64,000 nt of DNA. Origin: Prostheceraeus crozeri (Eukaryota; Platyhelminthes; Polycladida; Euryleptidae). Below, one piece after another: positions 1 through 8,889 of this stretch. Within the stretch, counting starts at the first letter, position 1; every line of letters starts with the position of its first letter. Position numbers and translations under genes: made by a program. The notes beneath the pieces are model-generated. The model did not search any database, was not told the DNA's origin, and worked only from the letters and a program-made list of their open reading frames with translations. The stretch lies in the NCBI GenBank assembly GCA_907163375.1, contig CAJQUW010014304.1:124001-188000 (forward strand), written 5' to 3'.

Positions 1-88
1 GAATTTACAGGGTTTGTAGGATGACGATAATCTTTTAAAACTGGCACGTGTTCTATTTTGTACTCCATATTTTAAAAAGAAAAAAAAT

Positions 89-1303
89 TTACATATTATT
101 TAACTCATTTAATATTGGTTTTATGTCACTCAATGTACTTTTGGCATCACTGACTAGAGGGTGTACATTTTTTAGTACATCACGGAAATCATTAATGCCT
201 GTTCTAATAACGTCTAGTGCATCTCTATTCTCAAGTCGTTCGGGGGTTTTAATTTTTAACACATTATTCAGATAATGATCGAAATAGAAATAAAATGTTT
301 CGGGTATGATTGTTAGTGGTTCAAGTGATTCGTTTTCTAGAAAAATTGTTATTTCTTCTATATTATGCGGCGACAAGTTCTTAGCACTTGCATAGAGACT
401 AATGTCAAAATCTGATGCATTACTATAAAAATCATGCTCAGTATCCAATAGTATATTTAGATCGCTATCATACACTTGCATTTGATTCAAAATAGTATCA
501 ACCCGTATTATACCGTACTTAACATGTACATATTTAGCTAAGGGTAAAGTTAGTTTATAATTTTTCTTAATATCCTCAAAGAATGCTGCATTATTTTGAG
601 TAGTTGTATAAAAGGTTTCCACATTTTCTCTAATCTTATTATCTACATCGCAGGCTTTATGAGCTAATACTACAATTTGTATATGATGGTGACGACCTTT
701 TGTAAATATTTCTGATATGTTCTTTTGCTTCACTAAACTAGCTACATCATCTAACACTAGTAAAGACTTTTGCTCGTATGTTCCAGCAAAAGTACTCATA
801 TCTTCTAACATACATAAATCTTTTTCGTTATAAACATTTGAATATCCTTGCCATTCATCTCCCTGTAGACAAAACACATGTACATTTGTTTCATTAGGAA
901 AATGTTGATTTATATATCTTCTAAGAAACGTAGTCTTTCCGCTCGCTGTTTTGCCATATATTATAAAATGTAAGTTCTCTTGTGCAGCACGTCCTTTAGG
1001 TTTCTCGTCGTCATGACTAACTGTTCTCCAACCTTTAAAGTTTTTGGTTTGACTTTTATAAAATGCAACTTTCGTTTGTTCTGCTGTTTGTAAGAACCCT
1101 AACCAGTTTATGAAACAATAAATAAGATAGATAAGAACACATAGAATAATAATTTTCACACAATGAAATTTCAGAAACCCAAAGAGTCTTCCTAGATCTG
1201 AATTTTCTGAAAATAAAGATTGCGAATCATTATTTTGTTCACGTTGATTGACGGGCATGGGAGGTCGATTGGGAATTTCGGAATACGATTTTTCATAATT
1301 CAT
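89..1303 (-). CDS. Polinton packaging ATPase (FtsK/HerA type), fossil
   Basis: 404 residues. A Walker A motif GKTASGKTT lies at about residues 117-125 and a Walker B-like LLVLDDV at about 181-187, matching the A32-like DNA-packaging ATPases of Polintons and adintoviruses, which pump genome into the capsid. An N-terminal hydrophobic stretch at about residues 49-68 looks like one membrane-spanning helix, which is less usual for the family and may be an anchor. The start is an ATG preceded by an A/T-rich leader, as for the other genes of this element. Transcribed leftward with the zinc-finger gene, away from the capsid genes. Confidence 0.8.
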   Translation of the reverse strand: MNYEKSYSEIPNRPPMPVNQREQNNDSQSLFSENSDLGRLFGFLKFHCVKIIILCVLIYLIYCFINWLGFLQTAEQTKVAFYKSQTKNFKGWRTVSHDDEKPKGRAAQENLHFIIYGKTASGKTTFLRRYINQHFPNETNVHVFCLQGDEWQGYSNVYNEKDLCMLEDMSTFAGTYEQKSLLVLDDVASLVKQKNISEIFTKGRHHHIQIVVLAHKACDVDNKIRENVETFYTTTQNNAAFFEDIKKNYKLTLPLAKYVHVKYGIIRVDTILNQMQVYDSDLNILLDTEHDFYSNASDFDISLYASAKNLSPHNIEEITIFLENESLEPLTIIPETFYFYFDHYLNNVLKIKTPERLENRDALDVIRTGINDFRDVLKNVHPLVSDAKSTLSDIKPILNELNNM

Positions 1304-1531
1304 TTTTTGATTTTTTATATGAAAATTTGTCTAAAACTCTCTCAACTAGTCCGACACTCTCTTGAGCAACTGTAATAGTCCGGTGCTCTCTTGAGTGTTT
1401 TACCTCTGTAGGACTTCCGGACTACTACGGACTATTGAGTCCGGGGCTCAAATGAAGAAAAACACTCAAAAGAGCACCGGACTATTACGGAAGCTCAACT
1501 GAGTATCAGACTACTACGGATAAAAAATTAA
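1304..1531. repeat. Spacer with 25-bp inverted repeat
   Basis: Between the ATPase and zinc-finger genes. The sequence at about 1377-1401 is complementary to 1459-1483 with one mismatch, giving a long stem with a loop of about 57 bases. Short GTCCGGA-like words recur through the spacer. It could be a transcription or replication structure; its role is unknown. Confidence 0.55.
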
Positions 1532-1903
1532 TTAAATCATGCAAATTGCTGCATGTCGTGAGAAGTTTCTCTCCAACAGAACTTTATTGCACTTGTTACA
1601 TCTCACTTGTGTTTTTAAACATTCTTTACATCGGTATTTACTATCATAAAATTCTGTTTTGAGCTTAACTATTTGACAATTAGTGCATTTTCGTGTACTA
1701 ATAGCACATGAATTAGAATGATTCAAGAAACCTTGACTAGTAAAAAACTTATTACAATTCAAACATTGTCTATCTTTTACTTTTGGTTGTGATGGTGATT
1801 GACATGTTTTTTGGTGACGCATAAAGTTCTTAGATGTTACACTTTTTCCACAATCACTACATGTTCTCATATGTTTATTTAATGATGAATTGTTGGATAA
1901 CAT
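1532..1903 (-). CDS. Small multi-zinc-finger protein of the Polinton, fossil
   Basis: 123 residues with five CxxC pairs followed by His/Cys pairs, including CSDCGKSVTSKNFMRHQKTC and CNKCNKVLLERNFSRHAAIC, so probably four or five small zinc-binding units. This suggests nucleic-acid binding, perhaps as a regulator. It lies head-to-head with the coiled-coil gene, only about 20 bp apart, so the two probably share a bidirectional A/T-rich promoter. I do not recognise a named family. Confidence 0.6.
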   Translation of the reverse strand: MLSNNSSLNKHMRTCSDCGKSVTSKNFMRHQKTCQSPSQPKVKDRQCLNCNKFFTSQGFLNHSNSCAISTRKCTNCQIVKLKTEFYDSKYRCKECLKTQVRCNKCNKVLLERNFSRHAAICMI

Positions 1904-1922
1904 ATTTTTAAATAAAAAAAAA

Positions 1923-2714
1923 ATGATGTTAACAAATGTTGGCGGGTGTGCTTACACACCGAATAATCAAGAATCAGAAATAGAACTAGACAACTATATC
2001 ATGAAAACTGGAGACATTTTAACAGGTCCGTTACATCTTTCTATTCTTCCACAACAAAGTACTGAGTTAGCAAATAAAGAATATGTTGATAAACAGTTCG
2101 ATAGAATTGTGTCACTGCTGTCTCCTCTAATGAAAGAAACCAAGCTTCTAAAGCAGAATGATGAAAGACTGCAAGAAAAGCTAACAGACCTAAGTAGCAA
2201 ACATGGAAATATAGAAGCAGATATAGTAAAACTTCATAAAAAAATAACAGAACATTCAAAACTTGTGATCCTGTTATCACTAAATTTAAAGTCTGCCATC
2301 GCAAAGAATACAAATCAAAATAAACAACTGAAAGAAGAGTTAGAAAAAGTAAGCGAAAAGAATCGAAAATTATTACAACACTTACAACAGCTGCAATCCA
2401 CATTCCAAAAAAGTGTTGATGAATTAAGTAGCCGCATCACACAACAAGTAAAGCAAATGAACAGAATGATAAATGAAGTTAAAGGACTTAAACAAAAGAT
2501 TAGTGACTTGAAGACCCTTAAAACGAATTTCGATAATATTAAAGTTCAATTGGCCGCTCTTAAAACAGAAGTAAAGAAAAGTGAGAAAAAAATAGAAGTA
2601 AATGAAAAAGAAATTAAAGTACATCACACGCTGCTTGACGCAATAGATAAAGTGCAACAGGCAATTAATAAAGTTACCGCGAAGTTGTTGTCCATACACA
2701 AACGTAAATCTTAA
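1923..2714 (+). CDS. Tail-fibre-like coiled-coil protein of the Polinton, fossil
   Basis: The start is taken at ATG 1923, after a run of A, although the frame is open further upstream. Near the N terminus it has a motif of the form GDILTGPLHL...ANKEYVDKQF, which is typical of phage and viral fibre proteins (GDxMxGPLxL...tKxYVD). The rest, about residues 55-250, is a long heptad-like coiled coil rich in K, E, L and Q. This points to an elongated trimeric or dimeric virion spike or fibre. It is the first of the rightward capsid-region genes. Function is inferred from motif and context. Confidence 0.6.
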   Translation: MMLTNVGGCAYTPNNQESEIELDNYIMKTGDILTGPLHLSILPQQSTELANKEYVDKQFDRIVSLLSPLMKETKLLKQNDERLQEKLTDLSSKHGNIEADIVKLHKKITEHSKLVILLSLNLKSAIAKNTNQNKQLKEELEKVSEKNRKLLQHLQQLQSTFQKSVDELSSRITQQVKQMNRMINEVKGLKQKISDLKTLKTNFDNIKVQLAALKTEVKKSEKKIEVNEKEIKVHHTLLDAIDKVQQAINKVTAKLLSIHKRKS

Positions 2715-2721
2715 TCGAACT

Positions 2722-3281
2722 TTGTTCAGAGGCTTTAGCCGATCAGACCAAAGGTCCAAAGTCAAATTTAAGCTTAAAAAAAATGCCTATAATTTATAAA
2801 CACAATCTTAAGCATTTTGCTTCAAATAATAAAATTGCTCATGAACCACGTATGAATCCTGTGTACCATTATGATAGTATAGAAACTGTTGGAACACAAA
2901 AGTTCCTAGGCACTGCAGGTGCCGTCCAAACAGAAGGAGCTGGCATCTTTTCTGGTATCGGAAGTATCGTTAACTTGATTAAAAATAATAAAGATTTGAT
3001 TTCATCTGCTGCTAAAGGAGCAGCTGCTATAGGTAGTACAGCTAGTGCAATATCGAATGCTGTTCAGTCACAAAACGAATTAAAACAACTAGAAGCTATT
3101 CGCAAACTTAGGAATGACGCAAAAGAAATGCAAAAAGACAAAAAGCTCTCAGAGGAAACAAAAAACAAAATTGCTAAATTAGCGAAGATGGAAAGTAAAC
3201 ATGCTGAAAAAACAATTGAAGAAATGAGGGGAAATGGTCTAGCAAAATTCTAGTAGAACCTTGTTCAGAGGCTTTAGCCGA
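2722..3281 (+). repeat. Repeated intergenic word after two late genes
   Basis: The same 21-base word (TTGTTCAGAGGCTTTAGCCG plus A) occurs at 2722-2742 and 3261-3281, each just after a stop codon of a rightward gene. Its core GGCTTTAGCC recurs in reverse complement in the spacer after the capsid gene (4645 and 4704). Position suggests a gene-boundary signal such as a transcript 3' end. Confidence 0.5.
2783..3253 (+). CDS. Small Gly/Ala-rich late protein of the Polinton, fossil
   Basis: 156 residues. A middle segment (about residues 50-95) is rich in Gly, Ala, Ser and Ile, with an amphipathic look (GAGIFSGIGSIVNL, then AAKGAAAIGSTASAISN), followed by a charged helical tail. Proteins of this kind sit beside capsid genes in Polintons and adenoviruses and often act as minor capsid or membrane-active proteins. 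This assignment rests on position and composition only; no catalytic motif is seen. Confidence 0.5.
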   Translation: MPIIYKHNLKHFASNNKIAHEPRMNPVYHYDSIETVGTQKFLGTAGAVQTEGAGIFSGIGSIVNLIKNNKDLISSAAKGAAAIGSTASAISNAVQSQNELKQLEAIRKLRNDAKEMQKDKKLSEETKNKIAKLAKMESKHAEKTIEEMRGNGLAKF

Positions 3282-3315
3282 GTATCAAACTGATTTTTTC
3301 TAATAAAAAAATATA

Positions 3316-4650
3316 ATGTCAACTTTTATCGAAAGCAAATTTAGATTAGACGATCCCCCGTTCATTACTTACAATCAAAAAAAGAATGACTATATAAGAA
3401 TTGCTATGAACCCCGGTTCTTCAGGTAGAGTGAATACAGGAGGCGATTTAATTTTTGAAGTTGACAATCAACAAAGTTATTTATATTTACCCGATTCATT
3501 TTTACACTGTGAATATTCTCTTTATTCTGATGCTGATTTTACAACACCATTACCGGCTACGGATAATATTACATTAGAAAACAATTTCTTCCCAAGATTA
3601 TTCACACAAATGCGTTTAGATGTTGCAACACAAAATATAGAAACCATAAGTGATTCACCTGGCATTATTGATTCAATGCTTCGATTTGTAACAATAGGTG
3701 AAAATACTAAAATGCATGAAATCGAAGGATGGTTACCTGATAACCATACCGGCATACTTAAAGATGATTTAACTCACACTGGAATAGATACAGCAGGAAT
3801 TGTGAAAGATGTAGAAAACATAGTGAAACAGTTAAACAGTACACAAAATAGCTCATACCAGAAAAGACGCAATTTTAATAATAAAAGTAAACAAACTGTT
3901 AATTGGTCATTGTCTCCATTATTCGGGTATTTAGATTACACTAAAATATCATATCACTTAAAATTCAAACTCATAGTTCATCGCACTGTAAATAATGAAT
4001 CAATATTTTATGGAAAGGCTGGGAAGAAAGCATACCTAAAAATTGATAGACTTGAATGGTGGATTAAGCACATTACTCCTAGTTTAGAGGTTGAAACAAC
4101 TATTACGAAACGATTAAATACGGGCAAACCAATTCCAGTAAGTTTTATGAAGCGTACCGCGAGCTCTGTCACGTTTACTGAACAAAGATTTAACTGGCAT
4201 TTCACAAGGACATCAAATACTCCAAGATATTTTTTGCTCACTTTTCAAAAGAATGAAACGCCTAGTTTTGATAAGAACAATAATCTTTTCCATATTAATT
4301 CAATTCGAAGTTTACAAATTTCATTAAATCAAACACGTTATCCTATTGATCCATTGAGATTTGATAACACAAATAATCAGTTTATGGAAGGATATGATGC
4401 TTATAGAAATTTGTGCCGAGAATTTGGAGTAGAAGCACAATTAAATCCTGTAGATTGGAAGAATTTATATCCTGTTTTCTGTTTTGATTTAAGTGCACAA
4501 TCTGAAGATATTATCAAGACCGGTTGTGATGTGACAATTAATATTGAAAAGGCAAATTCCACAACATCATTGATGGCTTATGGTTTATTGCTAGAAGACG
4601 CCGAATATTCTATTGAAATTCTTAATGGAAAGATGGTTAGGATCGGCTAA
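3316..4650 (+). CDS. Major capsid protein, double jelly-roll (Polinton), fossil
   Basis: 444 residues. The layout follows the Polinton capsid proteins (the F54H12.2-like family): an early beta-rich part with LIFEVDNQQSYLYLPDSFLH, then NNFFPRLFTQMRLDV and a GWLPD segment, and a second beta-rich half. No transmembrane or catalytic motif is seen. It would form the capsomers packaged by the neighbouring ATPase. It sits between two small hydrophobic late proteins, as expected for a capsid cluster. Assigned from pattern and context without a search, so the fold call is inference. Confidence 0.65.
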   Translation: MSTFIESKFRLDDPPFITYNQKKNDYIRIAMNPGSSGRVNTGGDLIFEVDNQQSYLYLPDSFLHCEYSLYSDADFTTPLPATDNITLENNFFPRLFTQMRLDVATQNIETISDSPGIIDSMLRFVTIGENTKMHEIEGWLPDNHTGILKDDLTHTGIDTAGIVKDVENIVKQLNSTQNSSYQKRRNFNNKSKQTVNWSLSPLFGYLDYTKISYHLKFKLIVHRTVNNESIFYGKAGKKAYLKIDRLEWWIKHITPSLEVETTITKRLNTGKPIPVSFMKRTASSVTFTEQRFNWHFTRTSNTPRYFLLTFQKNETPSFDKNNNLFHINSIRSLQISLNQTRYPIDPLRFDNTNNQFMEGYDAYRNLCREFGVEAQLNPVDWKNLYPVFCFDLSAQSEDIIKTGCDVTINIEKANSTTSLMAYGLLLEDAEYSIEILNGKMVRIG

Positions 4651-4753
4651 AGCCAGAGGAGCTTCGCTCCGATTGGTTAGAAAAACCCAAGACTTCGTCG
4701 ATAGGCTAAAGCCAGAGGAGCTTCGCTCCGATCGGTTAGAAAAACCCAAGACT
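4643..4753 (+). repeat. Tandem 59-bp repeat after the capsid gene
   Basis: Two copies of a unit containing GGCTAAAGCCAGAGG, then the short hairpin GGAGCTTCGCTCC, then GGTTAGAAAAACCCAAGAC, starting at 4645 and 4704. The core is the reverse complement of the boundary word found after the earlier late genes. A transcript-end or processing signal is plausible. Confidence 0.55.
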
Positions 4754-4772
4754 ATAAATTTTTTATTAAAAA

Positions 4773-5246
4773 ATGGCGCAAGTGAATAATAAAACGGTTG
4801 AATTAAAACTCCGTAACATCATTGACAAAAATACCCCTAAAACTATTACAATTAACAAAAGGAAGTATTACATAAGTAAACCAATGATAGAGAATATCAA
4901 ATTACAAGAAGAAAAGAATGGCGGAATTCTCCCATTAATTCCACTAATCATAGGTGGTATAGCAGCAGCAGGAAGTGTTGCAGGCGGGACAGCTGGTATT
5001 GTCCAGGCAGTAAATAAAAATAAAGCAGAGAAGGCAGCATTAGAAGAGCAAAAACGTCATAATAGGGAGTTAGAGAAAGCTGCTAGAGGTGACGGAATAG
5101 TAGATAATTTCATTAGCAAATTAAATTTAGTTGATGAAGGGAAACGAGTTCTTAAAAATGTCCTACACAATATTGATGATTTGATTCAAATAAAAGAAAC
5201 AAAAGACGGATCTGGCATATATCTAAATCCTAGTATGGTGCGATAG
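4773..5246 (+). CDS. Small hydrophobic late protein of the Polinton (pX-like), fossil
   Basis: 157 residues. Residues about 49-80 form a Gly/Ala/Ile-rich hydrophobic stretch starting GGILPLIPLIIGGIAAAG, followed by a charged helix. A GG-LPL-PLI pattern resembles the adenovirus pX/mu type late proteins described in adintoviruses. A role in the virion core or in membrane interaction is plausible. It begins with ATG right after TTAAAAA and sits 16 bp before the next gene. Confidence 0.5.
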   Translation: MAQVNNKTVELKLRNIIDKNTPKTITINKRKYYISKPMIENIKLQEEKNGGILPLIPLIIGGIAAAGSVAGGTAGIVQAVNKNKAEKAALEEQKRHNRELEKAARGDGIVDNFISKLNLVDEGKRVLKNVLHNIDDLIQIKETKDGSGIYLNPSMVR

Positions 5247-5262
5247 GATTTAATCTTTAAAA

Positions 5263-6630
5263 ATGAATTTGAATAACTTAAGGATTTCAAATCTAGATCT
5301 AACGGATTATCTCTTAAAAGGTGACAATAACAAAGTTCCACACCACACCGGAGGTGACAAGAACAAAGTTCCACACCACTTCGGTGGTGATATACAAAAA
5401 GCATTAGAAAACTTTCCTGGCTTTATTTGGAGTAAATATTCGAAAGAGAAACATCTACCTGGGCATAATTTTACTGGCCCCGGCACAAGATTAGATTTAA
5501 GATTAAACGATGATGACACGCCTAGAGAAAATAGTAAACCAATAAATAGAGTAGACGCCGCCGCTTATAAACATGATTTAGCTTATCGAAATCATGACCT
5601 AAGTTCTCGACATGAAGCAGATAAGAAAATGATACAAGAATTAGATAGTATTCAAAATCCTACATTTAGAGAAAAAATTGAAAGAATGTTTGTTAAGAAA
5701 GCTTTACAAGCAAAAATGCTTTTTGGCCAGGGGATAGATAAAACTTTAGTTCCGTCAACTTCGTTGAATGAAACGACAGCAAAGCTGTCTGAGAGCAACG
5801 CTCGAACCTACGCGTCCGAAATGTCGAATGACCCAAGCCGCTATGCGTCCGAAATTCACAAGGAATACAGAAAGCCGAAATATCTATTGAAGGTAAAAGT
5901 ATTTAATAAAGATGATATTTGGAGTGCAGATCTAATTAATATGCCTAATGAAAGAGGGTTTAAGTACGCATTGACCGTTATAGATTTATATACACGATAC
6001 GCTTGGGTAAAGCCTTTAAAAAACAAAAGTGGTCTGTCAGTTAAATATGCGTTTGAAGAAATCTTTAAAGAAAGTTTTAGAAAGCCAAAAAAGCTATTCG
6101 TTGATAAAGGGTCGGAATTTTATAACCGAAATGTAAAGCCACTATTTGAAACTGTTTATTCCACAGAAAATGCAGGAAAGGCTGTAGTAATAGAGCGCTT
6201 TAATAGAACGCTAAAAAGTAAGATCTTTAAGAAATTTACTGAGCAAGGAAATCAGAAATGGTTGAAGATATTACCAGGAGTTGTAGAAGAGTATAACAAT
6301 AAGATTCATTCAGGTATTGAAGAAACTCCAAAGAATGCTTCTGACGACCCTGATTTAATACGAAAGAAAATATTCGAAAATAATTATTCGAATGAGAGTA
6401 ATCCGAATTTACAGAAACGTAAGCCGAAATTTAAAATTGGGGATAGGGTACGAATATTTAAATATAAGAACAAATTTGAAAAGGGCTTCGTCGGATACTG
6501 GACGAAAGAGATATTTGAAATTTGTAAAATAAATCAAACTCTTCCGATTACTTATGAAATTATAGATTTAGATAATGAGGATATCAAAGGTAGATTCTAT
6601 GAAAACGAATTACAGAAAACCGAGCTTTAA
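5263..6630 (+). CDS. Phospholipase A2 domain joined to integrase in one frame (Polinton), fossil
   Basis: 455 residues in one open frame. Residues about 50-125 carry a parvovirus VP1-like phospholipase A2 signature: the calcium-loop TGPGTRLD at about 71-78 and AAAYKHDLAYR with the His-Asp pair at 104-105. Residues about 218-350 are a retroviral-type integrase core: WSADLI (D223), LFVDKGSEF (D281) and VIERFNRTLK (E311). Residues about 385-450 match the C-terminal DNA-binding part of Polinton integrases (KIGDRVRIFKYKNKFEKGF). In parvoviruses the lipase breaches endosomal membrane on entry; the integrase inserts the element. Having both in one frame is unusual. A short KVPHH-GG duplication occurs near residues 24-42. 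Confidence 0.8.
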   Translation: MNLNNLRISNLDLTDYLLKGDNNKVPHHTGGDKNKVPHHFGGDIQKALENFPGFIWSKYSKEKHLPGHNFTGPGTRLDLRLNDDDTPRENSKPINRVDAAAYKHDLAYRNHDLSSRHEADKKMIQELDSIQNPTFREKIERMFVKKALQAKMLFGQGIDKTLVPSTSLNETTAKLSESNARTYASEMSNDPSRYASEIHKEYRKPKYLLKVKVFNKDDIWSADLINMPNERGFKYALTVIDLYTRYAWVKPLKNKSGLSVKYAFEEIFKESFRKPKKLFVDKGSEFYNRNVKPLFETVYSTENAGKAVVIERFNRTLKSKIFKKFTEQGNQKWLKILPGVVEEYNNKIHSGIEETPKNASDDPDLIRKKIFENNYSNESNPNLQKRKPKFKIGDRVRIFKYKNKFEKGFVGYWTKEIFEICKINQTLPITYEIIDLDNEDIKGRFYENELQKTEL

Positions 6631-7049
6631 CCTTTATCGTTTAACTCTAACATTATATCTAGAAATGGTACTCCTTTTTGTAATTTGTACAAAACGTATA
6701 AACATAATTGACCACAATAGGTAGTTCCTGGTTTTTGAATTTGAAATGTATTATAAATACCATTTCCAAGTATTTCTCTTACTTCATTCGTAGGTGGAAG
6801 TCCGTATGAGTCAAAATAATAGTTCTGCTGATGATTTTTAACGCCTGCTGACCAATGTACGCCGTTTTGGTCTGAAGTGTGAAGATTCGTTATGAAATTT
6901 ACAGTTGGCTTATTTTTGATCAATTGTAATTCGTCTCTCATTAAAACATGAAAGTTCTTTATTCCTAATTGATTAGCAATTTTCTTTAGGTCGAAATTTG
7001 TCGTAGTCTGTGTTCCATAATGCTTTAAGAAGTCATTTATGTTATTCAT
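6627..7049 (-). CDS. Adenain-type cysteine protease (Polinton maturation protease), fossil
   Basis: 140 residues from the ATG at 7049; the frame is open a little further upstream. It shows the adenovirus-protease order of motifs: GVHWSAG (catalytic His), YYFDSYG (acidic residue) and TYCGQLCLYVLY (catalytic Cys). The family trims capsid precursors during virion maturation. It is convergent with the integrase gene, the two 3' ends overlapping by four bases. Confidence 0.8.
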   Translation of the reverse strand: MNNINDFLKHYGTQTTTNFDLKKIANQLGIKNFHVLMRDELQLIKNKPTVNFITNLHTSDQNGVHWSAGVKNHQQNYYFDSYGLPPTNEVREILGNGIYNTFQIQKPGTTYCGQLCLYVLYKLQKGVPFLDIMLELNDKG

Positions 7050-7378
7050 TTTACATGAGATAAATTCTATTTCAGAAATGACACAAAAGAATTGCACAAT
7101 CTGTATGACTCAGGGCTTTTGTTGCCTCTAGCGGGGGCGGCCTCTAGCGCATTATGCATGACACCATTGTCTGCCGCAAGCAGCAGCGGTTACAATCAGT
7201 CTGTTATCGATGTGAAAATCTTGTCAATGAATTAACACAATACAGTTTGTATGGAAAAAGTTTCAATTACGCTTTTGCATAGGTGTCACAGACGTAACTT
7301 GCAAATAAACTTTGCCATTAGGAGCTGATGCTGCCACGTATTGTCAATTTTCATTCTCTCTGTGAGTGTTCTACGTGA
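7050..7378. other. Polinton non-coding stretch after the protease start
   Basis: No gene is seen. It holds two close copies of GCCTCTAGCG near 7115-7150 and otherwise nothing I can assign. Confidence 0.4.
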
Positions 7379-7549
7379 CTGTGTCTTTCACGATTCATCA
7401 GCAATGAGGATGGATATTTTAATGAAGAAGTTTTCCAAGAGTACAGAAGGAGGAATATTAAGACAAAAGAAGAGGAAGATTATTTATACAAAGAATGGAG
7501 AATTATAGAAACTTTTGAAACATCTTTAACTGCATCTTGTGATCTGCCG

Positions 7550-7918
7550 ATGCTACGTGGTTTCTTACAAAGAATTGAAAACTACGAAAATCATCATGAG
7601 AACAGTAGTTTGAAACTAGCTATCTTGAAGGGACGTGCATTCAAAATTCTACGTGCGGGAAATACATTTAGTGACTATTTCCGATATTCCCGGAGTTATG
7701 TCGCGTTTTTAAGAAGACTTTATAACTTTTATTTACAATATCCGTTCATCGCCGATTCTCATGAATCCGCAACATTCTTTAAAATCAATTTTCGTATAAT
7801 TTCATCGCACATCAAAAATGGACGACACCGAAAAACATTTGAAGAAATAATGCAAACCCCAAGAATGGAAGTCCCAAGAATGGAAGTCCCAAGAATGGAA
7901 AGCCCAATGGAGTTCTGA
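7550..7918 (+). CDS. Hypothetical protein inside the Polinton
   Basis: 122 residues from the first ATG at 7550; the same frame is open from about 7379. The sequence is rich in aromatic and basic residues (for example RYSRSYVAFLRRLYNFYLQY) and ends with three tandem copies of a PRMEVPRME-like motif. I do not recognise it. It lies between the protease gene and the terminal repeats, where Polintons often carry accessory genes. Confidence 0.35.
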   Translation: MLRGFLQRIENYENHHENSSLKLAILKGRAFKILRAGNTFSDYFRYSRSYVAFLRRLYNFYLQYPFIADSHESATFFKINFRIISSHIKNGRHRKTFEEIMQTPRMEVPRMEVPRMESPMEF

Positions 7919-7939
7919 TAGTCTCAAATGTAACATTCT

Positions 7940-8240
7940 CACCATCTCTCCTATCGAGGAGACATTTCTTGACATTTTGTAAGTGCGTCAATTCATACGC
8001 ACTACTTATATCACTATATAGTAATATAAATGTCTCCTTGACAGGAGACTTTTCAAATTTAATTACAGAGTAAAATGTCTCCTTTCGAGGAGACATTTCT
8101 TGACATTTTGTAAGTGTGTCAATTCATACACTACTTATATCATTATATAGTAATGTAAATGTCTCCTGGATAGGAGACTTTTCAAATTTAATTACAGAGT
8201 AAAATCTCTCCTATCGAGGAGACATTTCTTGACATTTTAC
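7940..8240. repeat. 131-bp tandem repeat with GTCTCC/GGAGAC hairpins
   Basis: Just over two copies of a unit of about 131 bp. Each holds two hairpins, of the types GTCTCCTATCGAGGAGAC and GTCTCCTTGACAGGAGAC, at about 7946, 8030, 8075, 8161 and 8206. The stems are kept while the loops vary. Located in the subterminal part of the Polinton; could be protein-binding or replication-related. Confidence 0.65.
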
Positions 8241-8407
8241 TGTTGAAAATGTGCAAATATTGTATATGTAATTTCGCGTCAATTTTGTTGAATAAGAAAC
8301 AATTTTGTGCAAAAATGGTTGATTTTACATAACGGTTATAAAGGGGCTGATAGTGTAGCTGACGGGTTTTCGCCTTTCATCACTTTTGGGTTTTCAGCGG
8401 AATTGTG

Positions 8408-8641
8408 TTACATCACATTCTTAGCTATGGTCCATCTCTTTCTTAATTTATTATAATGTTCTAGTTTAAGTAATAATTGGGCTTCCTTATCTTTCATGTA
8501 CCTGACTCTATCTTTGTGTTTTGCTATATCCATTTCATTGGGAACCGAAGGTTTTATGTCATATGATAATGAAGGATATAAGGGGGCTGATGGTTCTTTT
8601 GTTTTTTCATCTTCCATTTTTAAATGAATATTTTTGTTCAT
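8408..8641 (-). CDS. Small Polinton protein with PSAP and LYPSL late-domain-like motifs, fossil
   Basis: 77 residues. Near the N terminus it reads KEPSAPLYPSLSYD, so a PSAP motif directly abuts an LYPxL motif. These are the Tsg101- and Alix-binding late domains that many enveloped viruses use to recruit ESCRT. The rest is a basic helical segment ending in YNKLRKRW. Two internal ATGs (8641 and 8617) could serve as starts. I do not recognise the family. The first 78 bp are duplicated upstream. Confidence 0.45.
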   Translation of the reverse strand: MNKNIHLKMEDEKTKEPSAPLYPSLSYDIKPSVPNEMDIAKHKDRVRYMKDKEAQLLLKLEHYNKLRKRWTIAKNVM

Positions 8642-8726
8642 GGGTCATAAAGGATATAAGGGGGCCGATGGTTCTTTTGTTTTTTCATCTTCCATTTTTA
8701 AATGAATATTTTTGTTCATGGGTCAT
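8571..8726. repeat. 78-bp tandem duplication
   Basis: 8571-8648 and 8649-8726 are almost identical and cover the start region of the small PSAP-bearing gene. Next to it, at about 8760-8890, a T-rich 67-bp unit (TTTTTTATAAATTTCAGG...) is also present twice. Both are part of the Polinton's subterminal region. Confidence 0.7.
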
Positions 8727-8889
8727 ACTTTAAGGTGCTTTCCTATTTTCGCATCTATTTTAGCTGTTTTTTTATAAATTTCAGGAGGACCCTATTTTTT
8801 TGTATTTTTTCATTTTTTGTATCTATTTTGTCTGTTTTTTTATAAATTTCAGGTGGACCCTATTTTTTTGTATTTTTTCATTTTTTGTA

